NCBI RefSeq assembly: GCF_900167095.1
Contig: NZ_FUXG01000004.1
Span: forward strand, 1 to 64,000
Reading direction: 5' to 3'
DNA: 64,000 nt
Source: Oceanospirillum multiglobuliferum
Lineage (GTDB): Bacteria; Pseudomonadota; Gammaproteobacteria; Pseudomonadales; Halomonadaceae
In this document: positions 8,282 through 17,109 of the stretch, in pieces
How positions within the stretch are numbered: the first letter of the stretch is position 1
Layout: each line of letters opens with the position of its first letter
Position numbers and translations under genes: made by a program
Notes under the pieces: generated by a model
Told to the model about the DNA's origin: nothing
Database searches by the model: none
What the model saw: the letters and a program-made list of their open reading frames with translations, nothing else

Positions 8282-10561
8282 ATGTTAAGCAAAGACCTCG
8301 AAACAACACTAAATGCTGCCTTTACGGTAGCGAGAAGCCGCCGCCATGAGTTTATGACGGTTGAACATCTTCTGCTGGCGCTGCTAGACAACGATTCTGC
8401 AGCTCGTGTTTTAAATGCCTGTGGTGCCGATTTAAATAAGCTAAGAGTCGACCTGCAAGATTTCATTAACAGTACAACGCCGTTGATCCCTGATGATCAG
8501 CTTGATCGTGAAACCCAGCCTACTTTAGGTTTTCAACGAGTCTTACAGCGTGCCGTATTTCATGTGCAGTCTTCAGGTAAAAATGAAGTTACGGGCGCCA
8601 ATGTTTTGGTCGCTATTTTTAGTGAACAGGAAAGCCAAGCGGTCTATTTCCTACGTCAACAGAATGTTGCCCGAGTGGATGCAGTAAACTATCTTTCCCA
8701 TGGTATTTCTAAAGTGTCAGGCCATGATGCGCCTGGTATTGGTCACTCCGACCAACAGTCTGACGATATTGATGAGACTGCAGCAGATAGCGGGGGGAAT
8801 CACCCTCTAACAGGTTATGCCACTAACCTGAATGAACAAGCACGCTTAGGGCGTATTGATCCTTTGGTGGGGCGTGAGCATGAAGTTGAGCGTGTCATCC
8901 AAATTTTGGCACGTCGCCGTAAAAATAACCCACTATTAGTTGGTGAGGCGGGAGTGGGTAAAACGGCAATTGCAGAGGGCTTAGCTAAGCGCATTATTGA
9001 TGGTGAAGTGCCTGATGTGATCGAAAATAGCATTGTATACTCTTTAGATATGGGAGCATTACTTGCCGGCACTAAGTATCGCGGTGATTTTGAAAAACGT
9101 CTAAAAGCATTGCTTGGTGAGCTTAAAAAACAGCCTAATGCAATTCTGTTTATTGATGAAATTCACACCATTATTGGGGCGGGTGCTGCTTCAGGTGGAG
9201 TGATGGACGCTTCTAATCTGCTGAAGCCGCTATTAAGCTCCGGTGAGATGCGTTGTATTGGCTCGACTACCTTTCAAGAGTTCCGTGGCATTTTTGAAAA
9301 AGACCGTGCATTGGCGCGCCGCTTCCAAAAAGTCGATGTCATGGAGCCATCGGTACAAGATACCATTGAAATTCTAAAGGGCTTACGCAGTCGTTTTGAG
9401 AAGCACCACAACCTAAGCTATAGCAACGAAGCTCTTGAGGCTGCCGCTAAACTGGCTGATCGCTATATTAATGATCGCCATATGCCTGATAAAGCCATTG
9501 ATGTTATCGATGAGGCAGGGGCTTACCAGCGCTTATTACCTATCGAAAAACGGGTTGAAGTGATAGGCGTAGAACAAGTTGAAGCTATTGTTGCCAAAAT
9601 AGCCCGAATTCCAGCAAAAAGCGTTAATACCTCTGATAAGAAAGTATTGCGTGATCTGGAGAAAAACTTACAGATGCTGGTGTTTGGTCAAGATGATGCC
9701 ATTACCTCGCTTTCAAATGCGATCAAGCTATCACGTGCAGGCTTAAAAGCGCCTGAAAAACCAATAGGCTCATTCCTGTTTGCAGGCCCTACTGGGGTCG
9801 GTAAGACCGAGGTCAGTAAACAGCTTGCGAATATTATGGGGATCGAGCTGATTCGGTTTGATATGTCGGAGTATATGGAGCGTCACACTGTATCACGTTT
9901 AATCGGTGCGCCTCCGGGTTATGTGGGTTATGACCAAGGTGGTTTGTTAACTGAAGCCGTTACGAAAAATCCTCATTGTGTACTACTACTTGATGAGATC
10001 GAAAAAGCACATCCAGAGGTTTTCAACTTACTTTTGCAAGTGATGGATCATGGTACTTTGACAGACAACAATGGTCGCAAAGCAGATTTTCGTAATGTTG
10101 TGATCATCATGACTACTAACGCAGGGGCGGAGGCGATTAGTCGGCGCTCTATAGGCTTCTCACATCAAGATCATAGTACTGATGGTATGGAGGTAATTCG
10201 TAAAACCTTCTCACCTGAGTTCCGTAACCGCTTGGATGGCATTATTCAGTTTGGTGCGCTTAGCTTTGAGATGATTAAAAGCGTGGTGGATAAATTCCTT
10301 ACTGAACTGCAAGCGCAGTTGGATGACAAAAAAGTTCAGCTGGTGGTTGATGATGCTGCTAAAACTTGGTTGGCAACCAACGGTTATGACCCAGAGATGG
10401 GTGCACGGCCAATGGCACGTCTAATCCAAGAGAAAATCAAAAAGCCTCTCGCAGAAATCATTTTATTTGGTGAGCTTGCAGAGGGTGGTGGTGAAGTTGA
10501 CATCACTGTTGATGACGAAGGCGAGTTGATCTTAGTCGCAGAAAGAACAGAGGCAGCCTAA
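8282..10561 (+). CDS. clpA: ATP-dependent Clp protease ATP-binding subunit ClpA
   Basis: A 759-residue AAA+ unfoldase partner of ClpP. It has an N-terminal Clp repeat domain (1-140), which is the ClpS docking site. The first AAA module has Walker A GEAGVGKT and Walker B ILFIDEIHT; the second has Walker A GPTGVGKT, Walker B VLLLDEIEKAH and an RRSIGFSHQ segment corresponding to the ClpP-binding IGF/L loop. The ATG at 8282 is chosen over TTG 8237 because GAGGG precedes it and MLSKDLE is the family N-terminus. A hairpin spanning the stop codon and a second one further downstream end the transcript. Confidence 0.97.
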   Translation: MLSKDLETTLNAAFTVARSRRHEFMTVEHLLLALLDNDSAARVLNACGADLNKLRVDLQDFINSTTPLIPDDQLDRETQPTLGFQRVLQRAVFHVQSSGKNEVTGANVLVAIFSEQESQAVYFLRQQNVARVDAVNYLSHGISKVSGHDAPGIGHSDQQSDDIDETAADSGGNHPLTGYATNLNEQARLGRIDPLVGREHEVERVIQILARRRKNNPLLVGEAGVGKTAIAEGLAKRIIDGEVPDVIENSIVYSLDMGALLAGTKYRGDFEKRLKALLGELKKQPNAILFIDEIHTIIGAGAASGGVMDASNLLKPLLSSGEMRCIGSTTFQEFRGIFEKDRALARRFQKVDVMEPSVQDTIEILKGLRSRFEKHHNLSYSNEALEAAAKLADRYINDRHMPDKAIDVIDEAGAYQRLLPIEKRVEVIGVEQVEAIVAKIARIPAKSVNTSDKKVLRDLEKNLQMLVFGQDDAITSLSNAIKLSRAGLKAPEKPIGSFLFAGPTGVGKTEVSKQLANIMGIELIRFDMSEYMERHTVSRLIGAPPGYVGYDQGGLLTEAVTKNPHCVLLLDEIEKAHPEVFNLLLQVMDHGTLTDNNGRKADFRNVVIIMTTNAGAEAISRRSIGFSHQDHSTDGMEVIRKTFSPEFRNRLDGIIQFGALSFEMIKSVVDKFLTELQAQLDDKKVQLVVDDAAKTWLATNGYDPEMGARPMARLIQEKIKKPLAEIILFGELAEGGGEVDITVDDEGELILVAERTEAA

Positions 10562-10570
10562 GCTGCCTCT
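10549..10570 (+). other. Hairpin enclosing the clpA stop codon
   Basis: AGAGGCAGC (10549-10557) and GCTGCCTCT (10562-10570) form a perfect 9-bp stem. The four-base loop CTAA contains the clpA TAA stop. No T-tract follows, so it is probably not itself a terminator; it may protect the mRNA 3' end. Confidence 0.6.
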
Positions 10571-10582
10571 TGAAATCGTTCC

Positions 10583-10606
10583 AAGCCCAGTTCGCTGGGC
10601 TTTTTT
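10583..10606 (+). terminator. clpA Rho-independent terminator
   Basis: AAGCCCA (10583-10589) pairs with TGGGCTT (10596-10602) around GTTCGC, followed by a run of T on the plus strand. Confidence 0.85.
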
Positions 10607-10630
10607 GTGTCGGTCAGACCGATACCACGA

Positions 10631-10849
10631 TTAACGTGCGCGGTATACGATTCGGCCTTTGGTCAGGTCATAAGGTGTCAGTTCAACTTTCACCTTATCG
10701 CCCGTTAGAATGCGGATATAGTTCTTACGCATTTTTCCGGAGATGTGTGCGGTTACAATGTGTCCGTTTTCAAGTTCTACGCGGAACATTGTATTTGGCA
10801 ACGTGTCGACCACGGTGCCTTCCATCTCGATAGAGTCTTCTTTTGCCAT
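10631..10849 (-). CDS. infA: Translation initiation factor IF-1
   Basis: A 72-residue single S1/OB-fold protein ([13 protein letters not shown]...), the exact family length, occupying the ribosomal A site during initiation. Conserved segments are [22 protein letters not shown] and the C-terminal GRIVYR. It is convergent with clpA and downstream of bpt and aat on the same strand, a standard gammaproteobacterial arrangement. About 206 bp separate it from bpt, enough for its own promoter. Confidence 0.98.
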   Translation of the reverse strand: MAKEDSIEMEGTVVDTLPNTMFRVELENGHIVTAHISGKMRKNYIRILTGDKVKVELTPYDLTKGRIVYRAR

Positions 10850-11055
10850 GCAGGAATTACCTCGGGTGCTTCTGCTGTCTTATCGCGGGTTATAATAACC
10901 AGTTGTTTGCTAAAAGTTGCCTGAGGCTTCGTTTTAGCTGCAAATTTTGATGAAGCCATACACAAAAAATAAGCGGACGTATTTTGCCTTATTTTGATGC
11001 TCTAATCAAAACAGTTAGACAAAAAAATGGTTCCAATTCAAAAAATAGCGGTAAT

Positions 11056-11799
11056 TTATTCATTTTCAGTGATTATTAGCGGCTGCCAGTGGTTATCCTG
11101 AAGCTGTTCAAGGGGTTGATATTGTGTTTTGTAGCTCATTTTTTTACAAGACTCGACCCAATAGCCCAAATACAGATAAGGAGAATCTATAGATCGACAG
11201 TAAACCAGTAGCCATAGTACGACATATACGCCTAGGGAACGACGGGAAAGATTAGGGTCGTAGAAAGTGTAGATGGCGGATAGCCCATGGCTCAACTCGT
11301 CCATGGCTGATACTGCAACTAATTGCCCAGAGGGTTCTCTAAACTCAACCAAATGGGTAAATTCACAATCAATATTTAAGAACGAACGGAATTGATCCTC
11401 TGACGGCGGATACATATCACCATCGGCGTGACGTTCATTGATATAACGCTCGTAGAGCGCATAATGTTCAGCGCTAAACTGAGCGGGTACAATACGCCAG
11501 CTTAAATCAGAGTTTCGGTGAGCGATTTTTCGATATTTTCTTTTGAAGATAAAATCATTCACCGGAATGCGCACGGAGATGCAAGCGTTACAGCCTTTAC
11601 AGTTAGGGCGGTAAAGATGGCTGCCGCTGCGCCGAAAACCGACAAGGCTGAGTAGATCGTACACAGATTGATTTAATGGGTGTTCAGGGTCTAAGAACAG
11701 GGTTGAGGCTTCTTTATCCGCCAAATAGCTACAAGGGTGTGGTACGGTCATATAAAAGCGTAACTGTGGTTCTGACCTAAATTGGGTATCACTGCTCAA
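11056..11799 (-). CDS. bpt: Aspartate/glutamate leucyltransferase Bpt (bacterial ATE-like)
   Basis: A 247-residue aminoacyl-tRNA-protein transferase. It adds Leu to proteins with N-terminal Asp or Glu, creating N-degrons that ClpS recognises. It has the ATE N-terminal Cys cluster (PCSYLADKEASTLF, then CKGCNACISVR) and the C-terminal GNAT-like part with HADGDMYPPSEDQF and LYLGYWVESCKKMSYK. Together with aat, clpS and clpA in this window it makes a complete N-degron branch. It lies 102 bp downstream of aat on the same strand. Confidence 0.94.
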   Translation of the reverse strand: MSSDTQFRSEPQLRFYMTVPHPCSYLADKEASTLFLDPEHPLNQSVYDLLSLVGFRRSGSHLYRPNCKGCNACISVRIPVNDFIFKRKYRKIAHRNSDLSWRIVPAQFSAEHYALYERYINERHADGDMYPPSEDQFRSFLNIDCEFTHLVEFREPSGQLVAVSAMDELSHGLSAIYTFYDPNLSRRSLGVYVVLWLLVYCRSIDSPYLYLGYWVESCKKMSYKTQYQPLEQLQDNHWQPLIITENE

Positions 11800-11901
11800 T
11801 GTATTGGATCCTATTCAGACCTAATGGCTAGGGGTTGCGATCAAGCATCTCTCTGTTTTAGATGCCTAAGATAGAGCGTTTTAAAGCGCTAAGACAACTG
11901 T

Positions 11902-12645
11902 CTATTGGTGTGAGTCCAATCGTTCTAACACCGCTTCACTGGTTGCACATAGCTCGCCCTGCCAAGCATCCAGCGGTAAAACTGCTGCGCCATATAGTTT
12001 AAGATAGTCCATAAACTCCGTTCTACCTATCTCTGCGGCACCTAAGCTGGCAAGGTGATCGGTATACACTTGGCAGTCGATCAACTGGTAATCCCAGCGT
12101 TTTAAATGGGTAGCCAAATACACGAAGGCTGCTTTAGACGCATCTGAGACATGGCTGAACATCGACTCGCCACAGAATATTTTGCCAACAGATACGCCAT
12201 AGAGCCCTCCTACTAATTTGCCGTCGCACCAGGTCTCAATTGAGTGCGCATAGCCTTTTTGATGCAACTCGATATAGGCCGCTTTGATGTCATCGGTAAT
12301 CCAAGTGAGATGGGTATAGTTTCTAGCCCCTGCACATTGGTGCATCACCTGTTCAAACGCTTGGTCAACGGTAAAGCTAAAGTGTTGCTTACGTAATGTT
12401 TTTTTCAAACTGCGATGCACTTTGACCGCTTCAGGCTTTACTACCATGCGAGGGTCTGGCGACCACCATAAGATCGGCTCATCAGGGTTGAACCACGGGA
12501 AAATACCTGAACGATAAGCCACCTGTAACCAATGAGCATTAAGTTTTCCGCCAAAAGCCAGTAAGCCCGAGGGGTCTTTTAACGCATGAGCAGTGGGTGG
12601 AAACTCTGGCGGAAGGTCTGGGTCTAACCAGGGCAGTGTAATCAT
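11902..12645 (-). CDS. aat: Leucyl/phenylalanyl-tRNA-protein transferase
   Basis: A 247-residue cytoplasmic enzyme that attaches Leu or Phe from aminoacyl-tRNA to N-terminal Lys or Arg, making substrates for ClpS-ClpAP. Family signatures: GLLAFGGKL, YRSGIFPWFNPDEPILWWSPDPR, THLTWITDD, GLYGVSVGKIFCGESMFS and the C-terminal DCQVYTDHLASLGA. Length is typical (about 230-250). It is divergent from the ftsK-type gene 92 bp away. Confidence 0.97.
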   Translation of the reverse strand: MITLPWLDPDLPPEFPPTAHALKDPSGLLAFGGKLNAHWLQVAYRSGIFPWFNPDEPILWWSPDPRMVVKPEAVKVHRSLKKTLRKQHFSFTVDQAFEQVMHQCAGARNYTHLTWITDDIKAAYIELHQKGYAHSIETWCDGKLVGGLYGVSVGKIFCGESMFSHVSDASKAAFVYLATHLKRWDYQLIDCQVYTDHLASLGAAEIGRTEFMDYLKLYGAAVLPLDAWQGELCATSEAVLERLDSHQ

Positions 12646-12737
12646 GGATATTTATTGTCCTTCATTTATTAAACTGCGTTTTGCTTAGCGGTTTGCTCAG
12701 GTATTATAGAGTCTTAATAGACAAGGGTATCGATATC

Positions 12738-14006
12738 ATGGCTACAAACCCAAAATTGTCACCAGAGCCTCAAGAGTTGGCGCAGGCTCAGATGCTGTCA
12801 AAAATACTACAAGACAGCCAGCAAGTTTTGTCATTTCTACTGGCATCTGCTGTGATGCTGGCACTGCTCAGTCACGACTTACAAGATGGCGGCTGGTCTA
12901 TAACCGCAGAAAATGCTACTCCTCAGAACTGGCTGGGTAGTATAGGTGTGTATCTTTCCGATCTACTGTTAAGCATCATGGGATATGCTGCTTACTGGTT
13001 GCCTATTGCCTTATATTACAAGGTGCTACGCTACTTAATGCAACATTATAATTTTGCACCAAACTTTGCACATTGCTTGAATGATTGCTTAAAACCACCT
13101 CATCAAGCTATCGCTTCATTTGCTTTTATCTTACTTTTGGTCGCAACCGCTTCATTGGCAGGGCTACATTTCTATCATCCTAACCATGGCCTCCCTCATG
13201 CTGTGGGTGGCATTGTGGGGGAAAGTCTTACTGTATTGTTATTGCATTCTGTCGGTGCTGTTGTTGCTACATTGTTTGTACTTGCACTTTGGCTTACGGG
13301 TTTAACCTTCAGTATTGGCATACCTTGGTTAAGGTTGATGGATGAAATAGGTTTTTATGCGGAAAAAAGTGTGCTTCATCTTTTTAGGTGGGGGCAAACT
13401 GAATCGCGAGAGTCTAGAGCAGGATTGCCAGAAAACTATGCTGTAGATGATCAACTTTCACCCTTTTCTCACTTCAAAGTTGAGGAGGATGAGGACGCTG
13501 ATAACCGTCGCCGTCCATATTCCAAACAGAAAAAGTCTTCACCTTCATCTGAGAATCTGTCGGCCAAAGAGTCGGAAAGTATCAGTGCAGATGAATATTT
13601 CGGGGCAGAGGCTTCTGAATCAGAGCGATCAAGCAGCCCTACGCAAGGTTTCTGGCAACAGTTATCTCCTCTGTTTAAAGGCACTTCGTCCTCTGATAGA
13701 AATACTCGTTTTGAGCGTGTGGAACCGGATTTTAGCTTAGATGAGAGCCTCACCTTTGATGCCTCCACTTTTGCAGAGCCTAAACTGTCTGAAATAACGC
13801 CAAAAGCAGAACCATTATCAAGCGTAATACTCGAAGAAAATAATGATGATAGGCCATCTTCTAACGGTGCAGAAACAATAGAAATGCCTGACCCTACGCA
13901 AAGTACAAAGCAAGCTGAAGACAGCTTGCAGCAAGCACTCACACAACTGATTCAACAACAAGCACCACGGTCTGAAGCTGAAGATAGAAATAAACATTCA
14001 AAGTAA
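12738..14006 (+). CDS. ftsK: FtsK N-terminal membrane domain and linker only; motor domain missing
   Basis: A 422-residue protein matching only the first part of DNA translocase FtsK. Four membrane segments are visible (about 29-46, 70-93, 124-146, 163-195), with family motifs NWLGSIGVYLSDLLLSIMGY and the WLTGLTF...PWLRLMDEIG exit of helix 4. An acidic Ser/Glu/Gln-rich linker (about 210-422) follows, then a TAA stop. The RecA-like motor with Walker A/B and the gamma DNA-reading domain, normally another ~450-500 residues, are absent. Only 22 bp separate the stop from lolA, so a simple frameshift cannot explain the loss. The membrane domain is the part essential for septum assembly in E. coli; chromosome pumping would need a motor encoded elsewhere. 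ATG 12738 is chosen over TTG 12681 because the shorter form begins like the family and AAGGG lies upstream. Confidence 0.85.
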   Translation: MATNPKLSPEPQELAQAQMLSKILQDSQQVLSFLLASAVMLALLSHDLQDGGWSITAENATPQNWLGSIGVYLSDLLLSIMGYAAYWLPIALYYKVLRYLMQHYNFAPNFAHCLNDCLKPPHQAIASFAFILLLVATASLAGLHFYHPNHGLPHAVGGIVGESLTVLLLHSVGAVVATLFVLALWLTGLTFSIGIPWLRLMDEIGFYAEKSVLHLFRWGQTESRESRAGLPENYAVDDQLSPFSHFKVEEDEDADNRRRPYSKQKKSSPSSENLSAKESESISADEYFGAEASESERSSSPTQGFWQQLSPLFKGTSSSDRNTRFERVEPDFSLDESLTFDASTFAEPKLSEITPKAEPLSSVILEENNDDRPSSNGAETIEMPDPTQSTKQAEDSLQQALTQLIQQQAPRSEAEDRNKHSK

Positions 14007-14028
14007 AAAGCTGAATATAGGATTTTTT

Positions 14029-14685
14029 GTGATTAGCACTCTGTATAGCAAGTTAGCGGTATTATTTATTGGCCTTTTTTTACTGCAATCTCCGGCAGTT
14101 GCAGAGGTGAATGCCAGCGCTCAACTGAACCAACTGTTAACTGAGATGAACTCGCTAGACGCTGACTTTCAGCAACGTATTTTAGATGCACGAGGCAGCA
14201 GATTACAGGAAGTCTCAGGGCATTTAACACTAAAACGGCCAGGACGATTTTATTGGCAAACGAAAGCGCCTTACTCTCAAACTATCGTTTCAGATGGTGA
14301 GACGTTATGGCTATACGACCCAGACTTAGAGCAAGTCACCGTACAAACCCTTGACGACAACCTGTCTAGAACCCCTGCGATGTTATTGAGTGGTGACATT
14401 GACTCTTTAGATCAGCGTTTTCAGGTTGCTCTGGTTCGCTCAACTACAGCCGCGAAAGGTATCGCAGCAATACAAGAGTTTGTTCTCAAGCCGAAAGAGC
14501 AAGATTCACTATTTGAAGAGCTGCAACTTAGCTTTTACGACCACAAGTTAGCGGCTTTACTCTTGGTTGACAGCTTGGGTCAACGTACCTCCATAGAGCT
14601 ATTTGATGCTCGGTTTAATACTCAAACCGATGAAACCCTTTTCAACTTTAAAGTACCAGATGACGTAGATGTTGTGCTGCAATAA
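14029..14685 (+). CDS. lolA: Outer-membrane lipoprotein carrier protein LolA
   Basis: A 218-residue periplasmic chaperone that carries lipoproteins from LolCDE to LolB. The signal peptide covers about the first 25 residues (LAVLFIGLFLLQSPAVAE). The mature part shows the LolA pattern: DADFQQ near the start, GHLTLKRPGRFYWQT, SDGETLWLYDPDLEQVTV, and a C-terminal VPDDVDVV. Translation starts at GTG 14029, preceded by AGGA. It keeps its usual place between ftsK and rarA. Confidence 0.94.
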   Translation: MISTLYSKLAVLFIGLFLLQSPAVAEVNASAQLNQLLTEMNSLDADFQQRILDARGSRLQEVSGHLTLKRPGRFYWQTKAPYSQTIVSDGETLWLYDPDLEQVTVQTLDDNLSRTPAMLLSGDIDSLDQRFQVALVRSTTAAKGIAAIQEFVLKPKEQDSLFEELQLSFYDHKLAALLLVDSLGQRTSIELFDARFNTQTDETLFNFKVPDDVDVVLQ

Positions 14686-14731
14686 GCAACAGGCTATTCG
14701 TTATATTGAAGCTATTTTATGAAGGACGTGA

Positions 14732-16084
14732 ATGGATCTTTTTTCGCAAACGCTTGAAACGAGTCATCAACCCTTAGCGGCAAGAATGCGTCCCAAGACA
14801 TTAGATGAGTATTGTGGTCAGCAGCATCTATTGTCCAAAGATGGCTCTTTGCGTAAAGCGATTGAGAGAGATCAGCTGCACTCTATGATTCTTTGGGGGC
14901 CGCCTGGCGTAGGTAAAACCTCTTTAGCCAAATTAATTGCTGAGCTAACACAAGCCCGCTTTGAGGTGATTTCAGCAGTTTTAGCAGGTGTGAAAGAGAT
15001 CAGAGCCGCTGTTGAGCGTGCCCAGCAAAGTCGAGTACAAGGGCAGCGTACTCTGCTATTTGTAGATGAAGTCCACCGTTTTAATAAGTCGCAACAAGAT
15101 GCCTTTTTACCCTACGTTGAAGATGGCACTTTTGTTTTTATCGGTGCGACCACCGAAAACCCCTCTTTTGAGCTCAATAATGCCTTGTTGTCTCGCGCAA
15201 GAGTTTATCTGCTTAAACCTTTGTCTACAGAGGTCTTAGTGACTGTTTTAAAACATGCACTACAAGATGTTGAGCGAGGCTTAGGTGAGCAGGCGCTCCA
15301 CGTTGAAGGCAATAGCTTGCAACTATTAGCACAAGCAGCTGATGGGGATGCTCGCCGAGCATTAAATCTTTTAGAAATTGCAGCAGACTTGGCTGTAGAT
15401 ACCGCTCAAGGTCGAATGATTACCCTTGCTAGTTTGCAAGAGGTATTAAGTGAAAGTACCCGCAGAATGGATAAAGGTGGCGATCTGTTTTATGAGCAGA
15501 TATCAGCTTTACACAAGTCTGTTCGAGGCTCATCGCCTGATGCTGCGCTGTATTGGTTTTGTCGGATGCTAGATGGTGGATGTGATCCGCTTTACATTGC
15601 TCGTCGAGTGGTGCGAATGGCAAGTGAAGAGATTGGCAATGCTGATCCTAGAGCTTTGCAGCTCAGTCTAAATGCATGGGATGTACAGGAACGATTAGGG
15701 AGCCCTGAGGGAGAGTTAGCCATTGCTCAGGCTATTGTTTATATCGCTTGTGCGCCGAAAAGTAATGCGGTTTATACCGCATATAAGCAGGCTCGCGCCC
15801 ATGTGCAAGCCACAAGTCATTATGATGTGCCAGAGCATTTACGCAATGCGCCTACCGCATTGATGCGTGAGATGGGATTTGGTCAGGCTTATCGCTATGC
15901 CCACGACGAGCCAGATGCCTATGCGGCGGGAGAGTGTTACTTTCCAGAGGCTCTTGCCGATACGACTTATTATCAACCTGTACCAAGAGGGCTAGAACAA
16001 AAAATAGCGCAGAAGCTGAACTGGTTAGCTGAACAAGACCGTAATAGCCCCTCCAAAAGATACGATATAGATCAACAGAGTTAA
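14732..16084 (+). CDS. rarA: Replication-associated recombination protein A (RarA/MgsA AAA+ ATPase)
   Basis: A 450-residue AAA+ ATPase of the clamp-loader group that acts at stalled forks. The N-terminus is [15 protein letters not shown]; Walker A is GPPGVGKTS, Walker [26 protein letters not shown], sensor 1 GATTENPSF, and the tetramerisation region includes [16 protein letters not shown]. The C-terminal part has the usual [13 protein letters not shown]...YFPE segment. Length matches E. coli RarA (447). GAAGGACG precedes the ATG. It follows lolA by 46 bp, probably in one operon. Confidence 0.96.
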   Translation: MDLFSQTLETSHQPLAARMRPKTLDEYCGQQHLLSKDGSLRKAIERDQLHSMILWGPPGVGKTSLAKLIAELTQARFEVISAVLAGVKEIRAAVERAQQSRVQGQRTLLFVDEVHRFNKSQQDAFLPYVEDGTFVFIGATTENPSFELNNALLSRARVYLLKPLSTEVLVTVLKHALQDVERGLGEQALHVEGNSLQLLAQAADGDARRALNLLEIAADLAVDTAQGRMITLASLQEVLSESTRRMDKGGDLFYEQISALHKSVRGSSPDAALYWFCRMLDGGCDPLYIARRVVRMASEEIGNADPRALQLSLNAWDVQERLGSPEGELAIAQAIVYIACAPKSNAVYTAYKQARAHVQATSHYDVPEHLRNAPTALMREMGFGQAYRYAHDEPDAYAAGECYFPEALADTTYYQPVPRGLEQKIAQKLNWLAEQDRNSPSKRYDIDQQS

Positions 16085-16243
16085 GTCTTTGTGTAAACAA
16101 GTTCGTGAAAGTTACAAGAAGTTGATTTACATCATGCAGCCGCTGATAAGCTCTGACTATATTCAAAGACATAGACTTTTTATAGGTTCATCAGCGCAGT
16201 TAGCTTGATCGACTACTTTCATCTTAACTCTCTGGAGGTGCGC

Positions 16244-16798
16244 ATGGCGACAATCATGGCACAGCTACATCAAGATCATCTTAACTTGAGTCGTCTACTT
16301 GGTGTATTGAAGCATAAGCTGGCTCTGCTTAAAGGGGGCGAGCGTCCTAACTATTTGTTAGTGCAAGATGTAGTGGCATATATAGTGGATTATGCCGATA
16401 CCTACCACCATCCTCTTGAAGATGTGATCTATCAGTATTCAGCAGAACATTACCCAGAGTATCAAGAAATATTTAATGAGGTTGAACAAGAGCACCAGAA
16501 AATTGCTCAAGATACTCGTGCATTTCAGGAGCTAGTACAAAATATCTTGTTGGATGCTATAGTGCCAATGGCTCAATTTATTGAGCGTCTAGAGCAGTTT
16601 GTGAACCAACAATATGCGCACTTAAATCGTGAAGAAGGCCGTGTGTTCCCATTGCTAGAGCGCACGATTAGCACCGCTCAGTGGCAAGAAATAGAACAAC
16701 GTTTACAAAGTCGAGAAGACCCGCTTTTTGGTGAAAATGTTGCCGATGAATACAAGCGGCTTTACCGAGAGCTTATATCAGAAAGCGAGATTATTTGA
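16244..16798 (+). CDS. Hemerythrin-like HHE domain protein
   Basis: A 184-residue all-helical cytoplasmic protein. Iron-ligand-type motifs are present: LHQDHLNLSRLL near the N-terminus, YHHPLEDVIYQY in the second helix, EHQKI in the third and NREEGRVFPLLER in the last. This is the HHE cation-binding pattern of hemerythrin-like proteins that bind O2 or NO or act in iron-sulfur protection. Which of these applies cannot be read from the sequence. ATG 16244 with GGAGG eight bases upstream is preferred over TTG 16205. It is inserted between rarA and crcB. Confidence 0.85.
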   Translation: MATIMAQLHQDHLNLSRLLGVLKHKLALLKGGERPNYLLVQDVVAYIVDYADTYHHPLEDVIYQYSAEHYPEYQEIFNEVEQEHQKIAQDTRAFQELVQNILLDAIVPMAQFIERLEQFVNQQYAHLNREEGRVFPLLERTISTAQWQEIEQRLQSREDPLFGENVADEYKRLYRELISESEII

Positions 16799-16839
16799 CC
16801 TTACCGCTATTATTAAGCCATCAAATGACTAGCCACAAA

Positions 16840-16958
16840 TAAATGCCCTATTTTCTGGCTGATGAGCGAAGTAACCGGAATGCAAGAGCTAGGTTGTTTC
16901 GTAGGGTAAAACTTCAATATCTCCTGCTTTGCCCACTTCTACAGTGGGCTTTTTCCTT
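16840..16958 (+). ncRNA. Candidate structured RNA ending in a terminator, upstream of crcB
   Basis: CCCTAT near 16847 can pair with GTAGGG near 16901, enclosing a ~50-nt purine-rich stretch with TGATGAGCGAAG and CCGGAATG. Immediately downstream is a clear Rho-independent terminator (16931-16956). Nothing in it encodes a protein. The layout suits a small RNA, a leader element, or merely the 3' UTR of the hemerythrin-like gene. I compared it mentally with fluoride, TPP and hammerhead consensus sequences and did not find a convincing match. Confidence 0.22.
16931..16956 (+). terminator. Rho-independent terminator upstream of crcB
   Basis: GCCCACT (16931-16937) pairs with AGTGGGC (16943-16949) around TCTAC, followed by TTTTTCC. 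It separates the hemerythrin-like transcript or a small RNA from crcB. Confidence 0.85.
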
Positions 16959-17109
16959 TTGTGTTCTATTTGAACAGGCTTAAGCGCGCTATAAAACGTT
17001 ATTTTCAGTGAAAATTAGAGTCTAGGGCTTTGGTTGCCACAGAGTTTTCTCTACAATATCCGCTTGAATTTCAGATGCATATCGAAATATCCGTTTTAAG
17101 GGAGGCCTC

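Noticed and set aside
10777-10965. Minus-strand frame overlapping the infA start in another frame
   Set aside because: It runs out of frame into infA, has no convincing ribosome site and its product resembles no protein I know.
13469-13942. 157-residue antisense frame within the ftsK linker
   Set aside because: The sense strand encodes the expected low-complexity linker; the Ser-rich antisense product is a shadow of biased codons.
16840-16960. Fluoride or TPP riboswitch, or hammerhead ribozyme, upstream of crcB
   Set aside because: CTGATGAG and CGTAGGG are suggestive, but the required partner strands (GGCGATG for fluoride, CTGAGA for TPP, GAAA for hammerhead) are missing or misplaced. Kept only as a generic RNA candidate.
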